DNA of 36,764 bases from NCBI GenBank assembly GCA_002254605.1, contig NKPV01000008.1:1-36764 (forward strand), given 5' to 3'. The translations under genes and the position numbers were made by a program. The notes under the pieces were generated by a model. It did not search any database. It was not told the origin of the DNA and was given only the letters and a program-made list of their open reading frames with translations. How positions within the stretch are numbered: position 1 is the stretch's first letter; the number at the start of each line of letters is the position of its first letter. Of this stretch, positions 23,129 to 30,558 are shown in pieces. Origin of the DNA: Armatimonadetes bacterium JP3_11 (lineage in GTDB: Bacteria; Armatimonadota; Fimbriimonadia; Fimbriimonadales; GBS-DC).

Positions 23129-24646
23129 TTAGCGTATCACGCGCCTACCGTCGTACACAGGGGCAACCCTGCGCTGCTTGTGAATGTAGTCCGCCACCAC
23201 ATCCAGCAACTTTTTGCCTGTGTCCGCGTACGCGATGCCCAGCGGTTTCAGGTAGCGGTCGGCGAAGTAGGAGTTCGTTGTGCCCTTATAGATTCGCTCG
23301 TCTTCGATGGGCTGCCCGTTGAGAGTTGCTTCCACCAAGCGGCGATTCTCCACGCGGTAGCGGATACCGCTGACCGTCGGGCGTTGTTCCACGAGCAGGC
23401 GTTTAAGGTCGCGCCCCGTGATTTCGAAGCGCACGACCGTGTTGCCGAAGGGCATCATCCGCGCAAGGTCATAGTAACGAATCGCGCCTCGTGCCAGTTC
23501 GATGCGCACGCCGAACATGTTCTGCAGGTCGAACTCGGACCCCAGCATCGCTCGCACCGCGTCGCCGACTAAGGCGTAGTGCGCGTAGTCGTCGCCGCGT
23601 CGCACGAAGTCGTCCGTTGCGATGCCCACGATGCGCCCGTATTTGCCCGCGATGCGCTTCCAGTAGCGCTCCAGCGTGCGCTTGGTGGTCGGGTCTTCGG
23701 GGATCGCAGCGGTTATGGGGATCAGTTCCCCTTTGTAGCCCACGATTTCGAAGCGGTTGGTCTCGTCGTTGCGCCAGAACAGCAGGTCAAGCCTACCCAG
23801 TTCGCCGCCCCACTGGTGCGCCTGCACAATAATCGTGCCGCCCAGGTTGACGGGGGCTTTCTGCTGCCATTCCACGAAGCGCGGCTCGGCAAGGCGCGTG
23901 TGGGAGTGCCCACCGACAATCACATCGATGCCCGGAACCTCACGCGCCAGTCGCTCATCGTCGCTTATGCCCAGGTGCGAAATCAAGATCACGACATCCG
24001 CCTGCTGGCGCAATCGCGGTACCAGCGCACGAGCGACCTCAAAAGGGTCCAAGACCTCCACGCGCTCGCGCGCCCCGCGGTAGTTCTGCGTGTCGCGAAT
24101 GATCAATCCGAACAACGCCACACGCAGCGCGCCCACCTGCGTAATCACATACGGCGGAACAAGGGGTTCGCCCGTGTCGCGATAGCGGAGGTTCGCACAC
24201 ACGGTCTGGAAACGACTCATCCGCACCAAGCGTAGCACGGTCTCCAGTGGGTTGCTGAACTCGTGGTTGCCCAAAGTGGCGAAATCGTAGCCGCAAGCGT
24301 TCATACACGCCACATCCGCTTCGCCCTGATACTCCAGCGAGAAGGGCGTGCCGTCCATATAGTCGCCCGCGTCGATCGCCAACGCTGGATAGGGTTGCAA
24401 CTCCTCGCGCAGGCGTTTGATGAGCGTCGCCCGCCGCGCCACGCCCCCGATATCGGTCTTGTAGGGCAAAGCCGCTTCCTGAGAGGTGGGGTCAAGGTTT
24501 GTGGGGTAGCTGAAGGGTAAAAGGTGTCCGTGCGTGTCGTTGGTGTACAGAATCGTCAGTCGGAACCAGCGCCCGCTGAGGTCGGCAGTGTAGCCCAAAT
24601 GGAGCACGACGCCCAGCAGGCTCAGCGTTAGCCCGAGTTTTTTCAT
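23129..24646 (-). CDS. Secreted 5'-nucleotidase / calcineurin-like metallophosphoesterase
   Basis: A 505-residue exported phosphoesterase of the UshA/CpdB type. Signal peptide: residues 1-21. The dimetal site motifs are complete: TNDTHGH (Asp37, His39), IDAGDYMDG, LGNHEFSN, LISHLGIS and GGHSHT. The C-terminal 5'-nucleotidase domain (from about residue 330) has GDAVRAMLGSEFDLQNMFGVRIELARGAIRYYDLARMMPFGNTVVRFEITGRDLKRLL. It probably releases phosphate from extracellular nucleotides. The ATG overlaps the stop of a 39-codon upstream ORF as ATGA, which suggests coupling. With the EEP protein two genes away, the operon looks like an extracellular phosphate- or nucleotide-scavenging set. Confidence 0.92.
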   Translation of the reverse strand: MKKLGLTLSLLGVVLHLGYTADLSGRWFRLTILYTNDTHGHLLPFSYPTNLDPTSQEAALPYKTDIGGVARRATLIKRLREELQPYPALAIDAGDYMDGTPFSLEYQGEADVACMNACGYDFATLGNHEFSNPLETVLRLVRMSRFQTVCANLRYRDTGEPLVPPYVITQVGALRVALFGLIIRDTQNYRGARERVEVLDPFEVARALVPRLRQQADVVILISHLGISDDERLAREVPGIDVIVGGHSHTRLAEPRFVEWQQKAPVNLGGTIIVQAHQWGGELGRLDLLFWRNDETNRFEIVGYKGELIPITAAIPEDPTTKRTLERYWKRIAGKYGRIVGIATDDFVRRGDDYAHYALVGDAVRAMLGSEFDLQNMFGVRIELARGAIRYYDLARMMPFGNTVVRFEITGRDLKRLLVEQRPTVSGIRYRVENRRLVEATLNGQPIEDERIYKGTTNSYFADRYLKPLGIAYADTGKKLLDVVADYIHKQRRVAPVYDGRRVIR

Positions 24647-24762
24647 GCCGACTTCCCTGCCTTCGCGGCTTGAGCCGCTTTAATGGCTTCTCTCCGACGC
24701 TGTTTGAGCCGTTTCATGCGCCGATGGCGGCGCTGTCGCAATTCGCGTACACGCATTCGCAT
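24643..24762 (-). CDS. Small highly basic protein (39 aa), first gene of the phosphatase operon
   Basis: A 39-residue peptide, MRMRVRELRQRRHRRMKRLK at the start, ending AAQAAKAGKSA. More than a third of residues are Arg or Lys. It has its own GGAGG 9 bases before the ATG, a -10 box about 26 bases upstream, and its TGA overlaps the nucleotidase ATG as ATGA. These three signals make translation likely. I do not recognise the family. It could be a small RNA- or ribosome-binding protein, or a leader peptide whose translation controls the downstream gene. A start two codons later (24756) is possible. Confidence 0.65.
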   Translation of the reverse strand: MRMRVRELRQRRHRRMKRLKQRRREAIKAAQAAKAGKSA

Positions 24763-24788
24763 CGCTCGTAACCTCCGTTCTGCGCCCA

Positions 24789-24794
24789 TATTGT
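24789..24794 (-). promoter_or_regulatory. -10 box of the small-peptide/nucleotidase operon
   Basis: GGGTACAAT on the minus strand. It physically overlaps the -35 element of the divergent M50 promoter, so the two transcription units probably compete for polymerase. Confidence 0.5.
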
Positions 24795-24820
24795 ACCCAT
24801 AATGGGAGTGGGGGTATACT
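24791..24820 (+). promoter_or_regulatory. Promoter of the M50 protease gene, leaderless type
   Basis: TTGTAC (24791-24796), 18 bases, TATACT (24815-24820), then 8 bases to the ATG at 24829. This placement rejects the earlier in-frame ATG at 24802, which lies upstream of the -10. Confidence 0.65.
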
Positions 24821-24828
24821 TTCGCGCA

Positions 24829-25491
24829 ATGTTGAACTTGGACTTAGAAAGCATTATCATAGCGGTGATCTGGATTCTGGCGGTGCTGCTGAGCCTCGCC
24901 GTGCATGAGTACGCGCATGCGCAGTACGCGGACTGGGCAGGCGATCCGACACCGCGTCGCCAAGGACGCGTGACCCTGAATCCGATAGCTCATTTAGACC
25001 CCTTAGGGACCGCTTTGATTATCTTTATGGCGTTTTCGGGCTATGGGATTGGCTGGGGTAAGCCTGTGCCCGTGAACCCCGGCTACTTTCGCCACCCGCG
25101 ACGCGATTGGGTACTGTGCGCTTTTGTCGGACCGCTCTCCAACATCGTGTTAGCCGTGATTTTTGCTATCCCGTTGCGAATCTTGCTTGCTTCTGGCGAG
25201 CCTGTGCCCGATAATGTGTTTGTGGAATTTTTGTTTGCAATGCTTTCTGTGAATATCGGATTGGCAGTATTCAATATGATTCCGCTCCATCCGCTGGACG
25301 GCTCGAAGGTGCTGTCGGGCTTTTTGCGGGATGTGTTCGATTCGCGCTACTGGGGCTTCCAGGTGATTTATGGACCGATTATCCTGTTCGGCTCGATTCT
25401 GATATTACCGTTGTTGGGTCTCCCGAATCCGCTGCGGTTTATCCTGATTCCCGTACGCGATTTTCTGGTGAAGTTGCTGCTGGGGGTGTAG
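24829..25491 (+). CDS. Site-2-protease-like M50 metalloprotease
   Basis: A 220-residue integral membrane zinc protease. HEYAH (His26, Glu27, His30) lies in the first helix. The family's second ligand motif, NMIPLHPLDGSKVL, lies near residue 155, where the Asp completes the zinc site. About five hydrophobic helices are visible. It matches the short M50B group lacking PDZ or CBS domains, which are widespread and mostly uncharacterised; relatives cut membrane proteins within the bilayer. Its target is unknown. The next gene starts 17 bases after the stop and has its own -10 overlapping the end of this gene. Confidence 0.92.
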   Translation: MLNLDLESIIIAVIWILAVLLSLAVHEYAHAQYADWAGDPTPRRQGRVTLNPIAHLDPLGTALIIFMAFSGYGIGWGKPVPVNPGYFRHPRRDWVLCAFVGPLSNIVLAVIFAIPLRILLASGEPVPDNVFVEFLFAMLSVNIGLAVFNMIPLHPLDGSKVLSGFLRDVFDSRYWGFQVIYGPIILFGSILILPLLGLPNPLRFILIPVRDFLVKLLLGV

Positions 25492-25492
25492 G

Positions 25493-25498
25493 TATACT
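25493..25498 (+). promoter_or_regulatory. -10 box of apgM, leaderless type
   Basis: AGGTATACTT directly after the M50 stop codon, ending 9 bases before the apgM ATG. No clear -35 at the usual distance. Confidence 0.6.
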
Positions 25499-25507
25499 TG
25501 GAGTGCT

Positions 25508-26752
25508 ATGGCGCGTGCGGTGTATAAGGGCTTGTTGCTGATTGCGGACGGTTTAGGCGACCGTCCTGTGCCTGCGATGGGCGATAAGACGCCGTTGGAG
25601 TATGCCTCCACGCCGACTTTGGATCGGCTGGCTCGTGAGGGCGAATGCGGGCTGATGGATCCGATTGCGCCGGGTATTCGCGCGGGGTCGGATACTGCCC
25701 ATCTGGCGATTCTGGGCTACGACCCCTACAAGGTATATCAGGGGCGCGGTCCGTTTGAGGCTTTAGGAATCGGCATGGAAGTACGCGGGGGCGATGTGGC
25801 GTTGCGTTGCAACTTCAGCACGGTGGATTCGGCGATGCGCGTGATCGACCGCCGCGCAGGACGCATCACCGAGGGCACAGCAGCGCTGGCGCACGCGGTT
25901 AATGGCGTGGAGATTGAAGGCGTGCAGTGTTTTTTCAAGGAGTCGGTGGCGCATCGGGGCGCGTTAGTGTTGCGTGGGGAAGGGCTTAGCCCCCACATTA
26001 CCGATGTTGACCCCCACGCGGAAGGCGAAGTGATTCACGAAGCGCAACCGTTAGACCCCAGCGACGAAGCCGCTGCGCGCACCGCCCGCGTGGTGAATGC
26101 TTTCGTGCGCCTTGCGTACGAGCGACTGAAAGACCACCCTGTGAACCGTGAGCGCGTAGCGCGTGGGCTGCCTCCAGCGAACATCATTTTGCCGCGCGGG
26201 GCAGGCGTTGCGCCCCATTTGGAGCCGTTTCCCAAAAAATACGGCATGACCGCCGTCGCCGTCGTGGAGACAGGACTCATCCGCGGCATCGCCCGATTCG
26301 TGGGTATGGACACTCTGGATGCCCCAGGCGCCACAGGCGGCGTGGACACTAACTACTCCAGCATCGCCGATACCTTGGCGAATGCTCTGCGCCAGTACGA
26401 TTTTGTGCTGTGTAATGTGAAAGCGCCCGACCTGTGTGGGCACGACCGCAACCCCCAACTCAAGGCGCAAGTCATAGAACAGATCGACGGGCTTGTCGCA
26501 CACCTGCTGGCGCAGTATACGGAACCGTTCTACCTTATCTTCACGGGCGACCACTCCACGCCGTGTTCTGTGGGCGACCATTCGGGCGACCCGGTGCCCG
26601 TGTTGCTCCATGGTCCCGATTTGCGCGGCGACGAGGTGTTGCGCTTCCACGAGTACGCCTGTGCGCGGGGCGCGCTCGGACGCCTGCGCGGAGGCGATTT
26701 GGTGAATATCCTTACCCAACTCATGGGCGTGCAGGAGAAGTTCGGCGCATAG
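25508..26752 (+). CDS. apgM: Cofactor-independent phosphoglycerate mutase, archaeal type (ApgM)
   Basis: A 414-residue alkaline-phosphatase-superfamily enzyme that interconverts 3- and 2-phosphoglycerate in glycolysis/gluconeogenesis. The metal-binding start LLLIADGLGDRP (Asp14) and the phosphorylated serine (Ser61 in AGSDTAHLAILGYDP) are in place. The family segment QGRGPFEALGIGMEVRGGDVALRCNFSTVD follows. The second metal cluster lies in APDLCGHDRNPQLKAQVIEQID and IFTGDHSTPCSVGDHSGDPVPVLLHG. The length fits ApgM (about 400) rather than the bacterial GpmI (about 510). Such enzymes occur in archaea and in scattered, often thermophilic, bacteria. The start is set by the -10 box; no Shine-Dalgarno is present. 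Confidence 0.95.
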   Translation: MARAVYKGLLLIADGLGDRPVPAMGDKTPLEYASTPTLDRLAREGECGLMDPIAPGIRAGSDTAHLAILGYDPYKVYQGRGPFEALGIGMEVRGGDVALRCNFSTVDSAMRVIDRRAGRITEGTAALAHAVNGVEIEGVQCFFKESVAHRGALVLRGEGLSPHITDVDPHAEGEVIHEAQPLDPSDEAAARTARVVNAFVRLAYERLKDHPVNRERVARGLPPANIILPRGAGVAPHLEPFPKKYGMTAVAVVETGLIRGIARFVGMDTLDAPGATGGVDTNYSSIADTLANALRQYDFVLCNVKAPDLCGHDRNPQLKAQVIEQIDGLVAHLLAQYTEPFYLIFTGDHSTPCSVGDHSGDPVPVLLHGPDLRGDEVLRFHEYACARGALGRLRGGDLVNILTQLMGVQEKFGA

Positions 26753-26774
26753 GCGAAGCGGAGATGAGGGACGC

Positions 26775-27086
26775 TCATTTGCCCTGCTCTGCCTCTTCCC
26801 TTTCGGCACGGCGCACATTCAGATATAGCCCCACGCCACGATTAGCAATCATCCCACCCGCGATGACCATCACCAACAGGAGCAGAATGGCACGAACGCT
26901 CGCCCAGACGCCCGTCGCGATACTGGCAAGGTCAGGTTGGTTCGTTTGGGGGTTATTCATCAAGGTGCGTGGAGGCGTGGTGAACTGCTGATACGCCAGG
27001 TAGAAGCAAACGACCATCAGTCCCACGCCGAGCAGCGTAATCAGCAGGGCGACGATGCGTCCGAGCCAGTCGCGATGCGTTTTCAT
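26775..27086 (-). CDS. Small two-helix membrane protein
   Basis: A 103-residue protein with two hydrophobic helices (about residues 11-32, IVALLITLLGVGLMVVCFYLAY, and 63-82, SVRAILLLLVMVIAGGMIA). A hydrophilic loop (TTPPRTLMNNPQTNQPD) lies between them, and the C-terminus is charged. I do not recognise the family. The ATG overlaps the stop of the HEAT-repeat gene as ATGA, so the two are translated together. The HEAT protein also has an N-terminal membrane helix, so a shared membrane complex is plausible. It ends 22 bases from the convergent apgM gene. Confidence 0.75.
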   Translation of the reverse strand: MKTHRDWLGRIVALLITLLGVGLMVVCFYLAYQQFTTPPRTLMNNPQTNQPDLASIATGVWASVRAILLLLVMVIAGGMIANRGVGLYLNVRRAEREEAEQGK

Positions 27087-28504
27087 GGGGATAGCTGTTG
27101 CAATCCGCGCTGAGCGATGGTGCGCAGTGCAGGGTCATCGGAGCGAGCGGCTTGCTGCAGCAGCGGGATAGCGGCGGCGCTGTTGCGTTCTATCAGCGCT
27201 ATCAGCGCGTAGAGGCGTGTTGCGGGGTTCTGCGCCGCGCGGAGCAGCGCTGGTTCTGCTGAGGGAATCTGCGCCAGCGCCTGCGCTGCGAGGTAGGCGG
27301 CGCTCCGTTCGTCGCCCAGAGCCTGCACCAGCGCGTTCACGGCTGGGTCTCCTATCTGGGCGAGGCTGCGGGCGGCGTTCTGCGCCACGCCGCCGTCAGG
27401 GTGGCGCAAAGCGCGAATGAGCACTGGAATCGCCTCTGGGCGTCCGACCTTGCCCAGCGCGTCGGCGGCGGCACGACGCACCGTCGGCTCAGGGTCGTTG
27501 AGCATCGCGCCGAGCCACTGAACCGTCTGCGCATCTTGGATGCCCCCTAACGCTACGGCGGCGCGACGCCGCACCGCAGGGTTCGCACTGCGTGCCGCCT
27601 CGGCTAAGTAGGGTATCGCCCGTGCCCCTGCACGCTGCAGCCCCAGCGCCGCGGCATCAGCGACCGTGAGGTTCAAATCAGCCAGCGAATCTTGCAAAGC
27701 GCGTAGCGCGTTCGGGGTTCCTATCGCGCCAAGCCCCAGCGCCACCTGCGCCCGCGCATCGGGGTCTTCGTCGGAGGAACGCAACGCTTGAATCAGAACA
27801 CCTTCGGTGCGGGGGTCGGCGATGCTGCCCAGCGCGGACAGCACCACGCGCCGCTTCTCGACGGGTAATTTCAGGAACGGCAGAATCGCATCGACGGCGC
27901 GCCGGTCGCCTATCCGCCCCAGCGCCGCGATGGCGTCCAGACGCAGTCCCTCGTCTTCCTTTGTGCGCACGATTTCCAGTAAGCCGGGCACGCTGCGCGC
28001 GCCGAAATACGCCAGCACCTCCGTCGCGGCGCTTCGCCCGTTGGGGTCTTCGAACATCTTCAGAGCGTGTGAGATCGACGCTTCACCCAGCGCAATCATC
28101 ACCTGCACGGCGCCGTTGCGCACTTTCGCGTCGCCGTTTTTTAATCCTTCCGCAGTCGCCGCGAGGTTCGCTCGACCGATTCGTTTGAGCGCTTCCAGAA
28201 ATCGGTCGCGCACGCGCGGGTCGGGGTCGCGCAACATCGCGAGCGCGATTTTGACGCCGTCGGCGTTGTTCATCGCTTCCACCCCGTCTGCCACGCGCAA
28301 CCGTGCTGGCAGCGGACGCGACTGCAGCAGGTCGAAAAAGTCCTCGCGTTGCGCCAGCGCGGTCAACGCCGCTGTCTGTTGTGCCCGGTTCGTCCCCGTC
28401 GCCTGCTCGATGAGGCGGTTGGTGGCGATGTTGTTCCAGACTGCGCTGCCCATCACGCCGCCCACCGCCAGTACAAACAACAGCCGAATGAGCCAACGAT
28501 TCAT
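27083..28504 (-). CDS. Membrane-anchored HEAT-repeat protein
   Basis: About 473 residues. An N-terminal helix (WLIRLLFVLAVGGVMGSAVWNNIA) is followed by some 12 HEAT/PBS-lyase-type repeats of 30-31 residues. Examples: DPDPRVRDRFLEALKRIG, DPEPTVRRAAADALGKVGRPEAIPVLIRAL, HPDGGVAQNAARSLAQIGDPAVNALVQAL. Such solenoids are protein-interaction scaffolds; no catalytic residues are visible. The tandem units are diverged, so this is an old protein array, not a recent DNA repeat. Start: ATG at 28504 or the adjacent GTG at 28507; neither has a clear Shine-Dalgarno. It is coupled to the small membrane protein downstream and divergent from tryptophanase. The function is unknown. Confidence 0.85.
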   Translation of the reverse strand: MNRWLIRLLFVLAVGGVMGSAVWNNIATNRLIEQATGTNRAQQTAALTALAQREDFFDLLQSRPLPARLRVADGVEAMNNADGVKIALAMLRDPDPRVRDRFLEALKRIGRANLAATAEGLKNGDAKVRNGAVQVMIALGEASISHALKMFEDPNGRSAATEVLAYFGARSVPGLLEIVRTKEDEGLRLDAIAALGRIGDRRAVDAILPFLKLPVEKRRVVLSALGSIADPRTEGVLIQALRSSDEDPDARAQVALGLGAIGTPNALRALQDSLADLNLTVADAAALGLQRAGARAIPYLAEAARSANPAVRRRAAVALGGIQDAQTVQWLGAMLNDPEPTVRRAAADALGKVGRPEAIPVLIRALRHPDGGVAQNAARSLAQIGDPAVNALVQALGDERSAAYLAAQALAQIPSAEPALLRAAQNPATRLYALIALIERNSAAAIPLLQQAARSDDPALRTIAQRGLQQLSP

Positions 28505-28559
28505 CACTCAAAAGAGTTCGCCCTGCGAGGGCGATTTCCTGCTAAGGCTGCTGAACGGG

Positions 28560-28578
28560 TAGAATCGTCCAGCAGGAG
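28560..28578 (+). promoter_or_regulatory. -10 box and ribosome-binding site of tryptophanase gene
   Basis: GGGTAGAATC with -10 TAGAAT at 28560-28565, then AGGAG at 28574-28578, 7 bases before the ATG at 28586. Unlike most solitary genes here, the promoter is set back to leave room for a Shine-Dalgarno, so the start is firmly placed. Confidence 0.65.
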
Positions 28579-28585
28579 CCTACCG

Positions 28586-29986
28586 ATGCCCTTCCAAACC
28601 ATTATCGAGCCGTTCAAAATCAAGGCGGTGGAGCCGATTCGCCTCACCACGCAAGCGGAGCGGGCGGCGATTCTGGAGCGCGCCCACTATAACCTGTTCC
28701 TCGTACGCGCGGAAGAGGTGATTATCGACCTGCTCACCGATTCGGGCACGGCGGCGATGAGTTCCGAGCAGTGGGCGGGCGTGATGCGCGGCGACGAGTC
28801 CTACGCCGGCAGCCGCAGCTACTACTTCTTTGAGGAAACCGTGCGCGCCATCTTCGGCTTCAAGCATGTCATCCCCGTGCATCAGGGGCGTGCGGCGGAG
28901 CGAATCCTCTTCGCGCTACTGTGCAAGCCCGGCAGCGTGATCCCGAACAACACCCACTTCGACACCACACGCGCGAACATCGAGTATCGGGGCGGGCGTG
29001 CAGTAGACCTTCCCTGCGCCGAACTGCGCGACACCACGACGCCCCATCCGTTCAAGGGCAACATGAATGTCAACGCGCTAAAAGATTTGATTCGCGAAGT
29101 CGGCGCAGAGAATGTCCCCCTTGTGATGCTGACCGTCACGAACAACTCAGGCGGCGGTCAGCCCGTCTCGATGGCGAATATCCGCGCCGTGAGCGAGGTC
29201 TGCCGTGCTCACGGCATCCCGTTCTACATCGACGCCTGTCGCTTTGCCGAAAACGCCTATTTTATCAAGCTGCGCGAGCCAGGCTACGCCGACAAAACGC
29301 CCCTCGAAATCGCTCGCGAGATGTTCTCCTACGCCGACGGTTGCACAATGTCCGCCAAGAAAGATGGGCTGGCGAATATTGGGGGCTTCCTCTGCACCAA
29401 CGATGATAAGTTGGCGCAGCAGGAGAAGGAATTGCTCATCCTAACCGAAGGGTTCCCCACCTATGGCGGGCTTGCTGGACGCGACTTGGAGGCGATTGCA
29501 ATCGGGCTGCGCGAGGTGCTGGATGAGCATTATCTGGAGTATCGCCTCGCCTCAACGCGCTACCTGGGCGACCATATCGCGCGGGAGGGCGTGCCCATCG
29601 TGCAACCGCCCGGAGGGCATGCGATCTACATCGACGCGGGCAAAATGTTACCGCACATTCCGCCGCTCCAGTTCCCCGGTCAAGCGTTGGCGGTGGAGTT
29701 GTATCGCTTGGGAGGCGTGCGCAGCTGTGAGATCGGCTCGGTCATGTTTGCCGGGCGCGACCCTGAAACGGGCGCAGAGGTTCCCGCGCCCCACGAACTG
29801 GTGCGCCTCGCGATCCCCCGGCGCGTCTACACCCAAAGCCATGTGGACTATGTGGTGGAAGTGATCCTGGAAGCGTATCGCCGTCGAGAACAGCTCAACG
29901 GCTATCGCATCACTTGGCAGACGCCGTTTCTCAGGCACTTCAGCTGCCACTTCGAACCACTGGGGCGAGAGCAGACCGAGAAGTGA
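28586..29986 (+). CDS. tnaA: Tryptophanase (tryptophan indole-lyase)
   Basis: A 466-residue PLP enzyme of the beta-eliminating lyase family, which splits L-tryptophan into indole, pyruvate and ammonia. The PLP lysine is Lys259 in TMSAKKDGLANIGGF. Other family signatures: YAGSRSYYFFEE, PVHQGRAAERILF, TVTNNSGGGQPVSMANI, FYIDACRFAENAYFI. Tyrosine phenol-lyase is the close alternative. I prefer tryptophanase because LPHIPPLQFPGQALAVELYRLGGVRSCEIGSVMFAGRDPETG matches the tryptophanase version (EIGS...GRDP), whereas phenol-lyases have an Arg-containing MERG variant there. No tnaC-like leader or Trp permease is nearby. A hairpin 32 bases after the stop separates it from the convergent OB-fold gene. 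Confidence 0.88.
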   Translation: MPFQTIIEPFKIKAVEPIRLTTQAERAAILERAHYNLFLVRAEEVIIDLLTDSGTAAMSSEQWAGVMRGDESYAGSRSYYFFEETVRAIFGFKHVIPVHQGRAAERILFALLCKPGSVIPNNTHFDTTRANIEYRGGRAVDLPCAELRDTTTPHPFKGNMNVNALKDLIREVGAENVPLVMLTVTNNSGGGQPVSMANIRAVSEVCRAHGIPFYIDACRFAENAYFIKLREPGYADKTPLEIAREMFSYADGCTMSAKKDGLANIGGFLCTNDDKLAQQEKELLILTEGFPTYGGLAGRDLEAIAIGLREVLDEHYLEYRLASTRYLGDHIAREGVPIVQPPGGHAIYIDAGKMLPHIPPLQFPGQALAVELYRLGGVRSCEIGSVMFAGRDPETGAEVPAPHELVRLAIPRRVYTQSHVDYVVEVILEAYRRREQLNGYRITWQTPFLRHFSCHFEPLGREQTEK

Positions 29987-30017
29987 AACCCTTGGCGCAG
30001 GGCGCTACAACCGTACA

Positions 30018-30054
30018 GGGCTTCCCCCCACACAAGCGAACAGGGAGGAAGCCC
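30018..30054. terminator. Hairpin between convergent genes
   Basis: 12-bp arms (30018-30029 with 30043-30054, one mismatch) and a 13-base loop, midway between the stops of tryptophanase (+) and the OB-fold gene (-). No T-tract lies on either side. It could serve both strands. Confidence 0.55.
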
Positions 30055-30060
30055 ACGCGG

Positions 30061-30450
30061 CTACTCCTTCCGACGCACGCTCCCGCCTTCCTTCGGGCTG
30101 GCGTCGATCTCGTTGATGAAGGTTGCCCGTCCCACACGACGCACCTTGTAAAACTTGCCGATGACCACCACCTTGTCGTTCTCGCTGATGGCGAGATGTC
30201 CATAGGAGAAGACCGTGATTTGCTTGCCCTCGCTGTCGAGTTTGAAGGTCGTGTAGGCGTTGCCTGCGCGTGAGGTCTTCTTCTTCAGGTCGTCCACCTC
30301 GCCTTCCACCTGCACCAGTTTCCGATGGAACTTGTCAGGCTCTGCAAGCAGCGCGGCGACTGTGGTTTTGATGGGCGTCGGTTTCTGCTGTTGCGCCACC
30401 GTGCCGCTCCATACGAGCGCGCACATCGCAATCCAAATGAGCGTTCGCAT
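30061..30450 (-). CDS. Exported OB-fold protein
   Basis: A 129-residue protein. The signal peptide MRTLIWIAMCALVWSGTVAQ is followed by a single small beta-barrel domain: TTVAALLAEPDKFHRKLVQVEGEVDDLKKKTSRAGNAYTTFKLDSEGKQITVFSYGHLAISENDKVVVIGKFYKVRR. It reads like the tRNA_anti/OB-fold family, in which exported versions are common and poorly understood. The tail is basic (SVRRKE). The ATG at 30450 has GGAGGT 8 bases upstream; longer in-frame starts would run through the divergent gene and lack a signal peptide. Its promoter probably lies among 30460-30550, overlapping that of the divergent gene. The function is unknown. Confidence 0.82.
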   Translation of the reverse strand: MRTLIWIAMCALVWSGTVAQQQKPTPIKTTVAALLAEPDKFHRKLVQVEGEVDDLKKKTSRAGNAYTTFKLDSEGKQITVFSYGHLAISENDKVVVIGKFYKVRRVGRATFINEIDASPKEGGSVRRKE

Positions 30451-30545
30451 CGTTGTGTACCTCCGTACTAACAAGTTCGGGAGGCGGGTCGCACCTCCTG
30501 CTGGGAAGCCGTTCACTTTTTGGCGAACGAGACCGCTGCATAAGG

Positions 30546-30551
30546 TATACT
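30546..30551 (+). promoter_or_regulatory. -10 box of the 30559 gene, leaderless type
   Basis: AAGGTATACTTT, ending 7 bases before the ATG at 30559. A TTGGCG at 30520-30525 is the nearest -35-like hexamer, but its 20-base spacing is long. Confidence 0.6.
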
Positions 30552-30558
30552 TTCTGTT

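Noticed and set aside
24647-24780. Ribosomal small basic protein (bTHX or COX24-like) identity for the 39-residue peptide
   Set aside because: It is equally basic but lacks the sequence pattern I know for those families, so no name was given.
27083-28504. Tandem DNA repeats in the HEAT-repeat gene
   Set aside because: Periodicity is at protein level (30-31 residues) with strongly diverged codons; there is no DNA-level repeat array.
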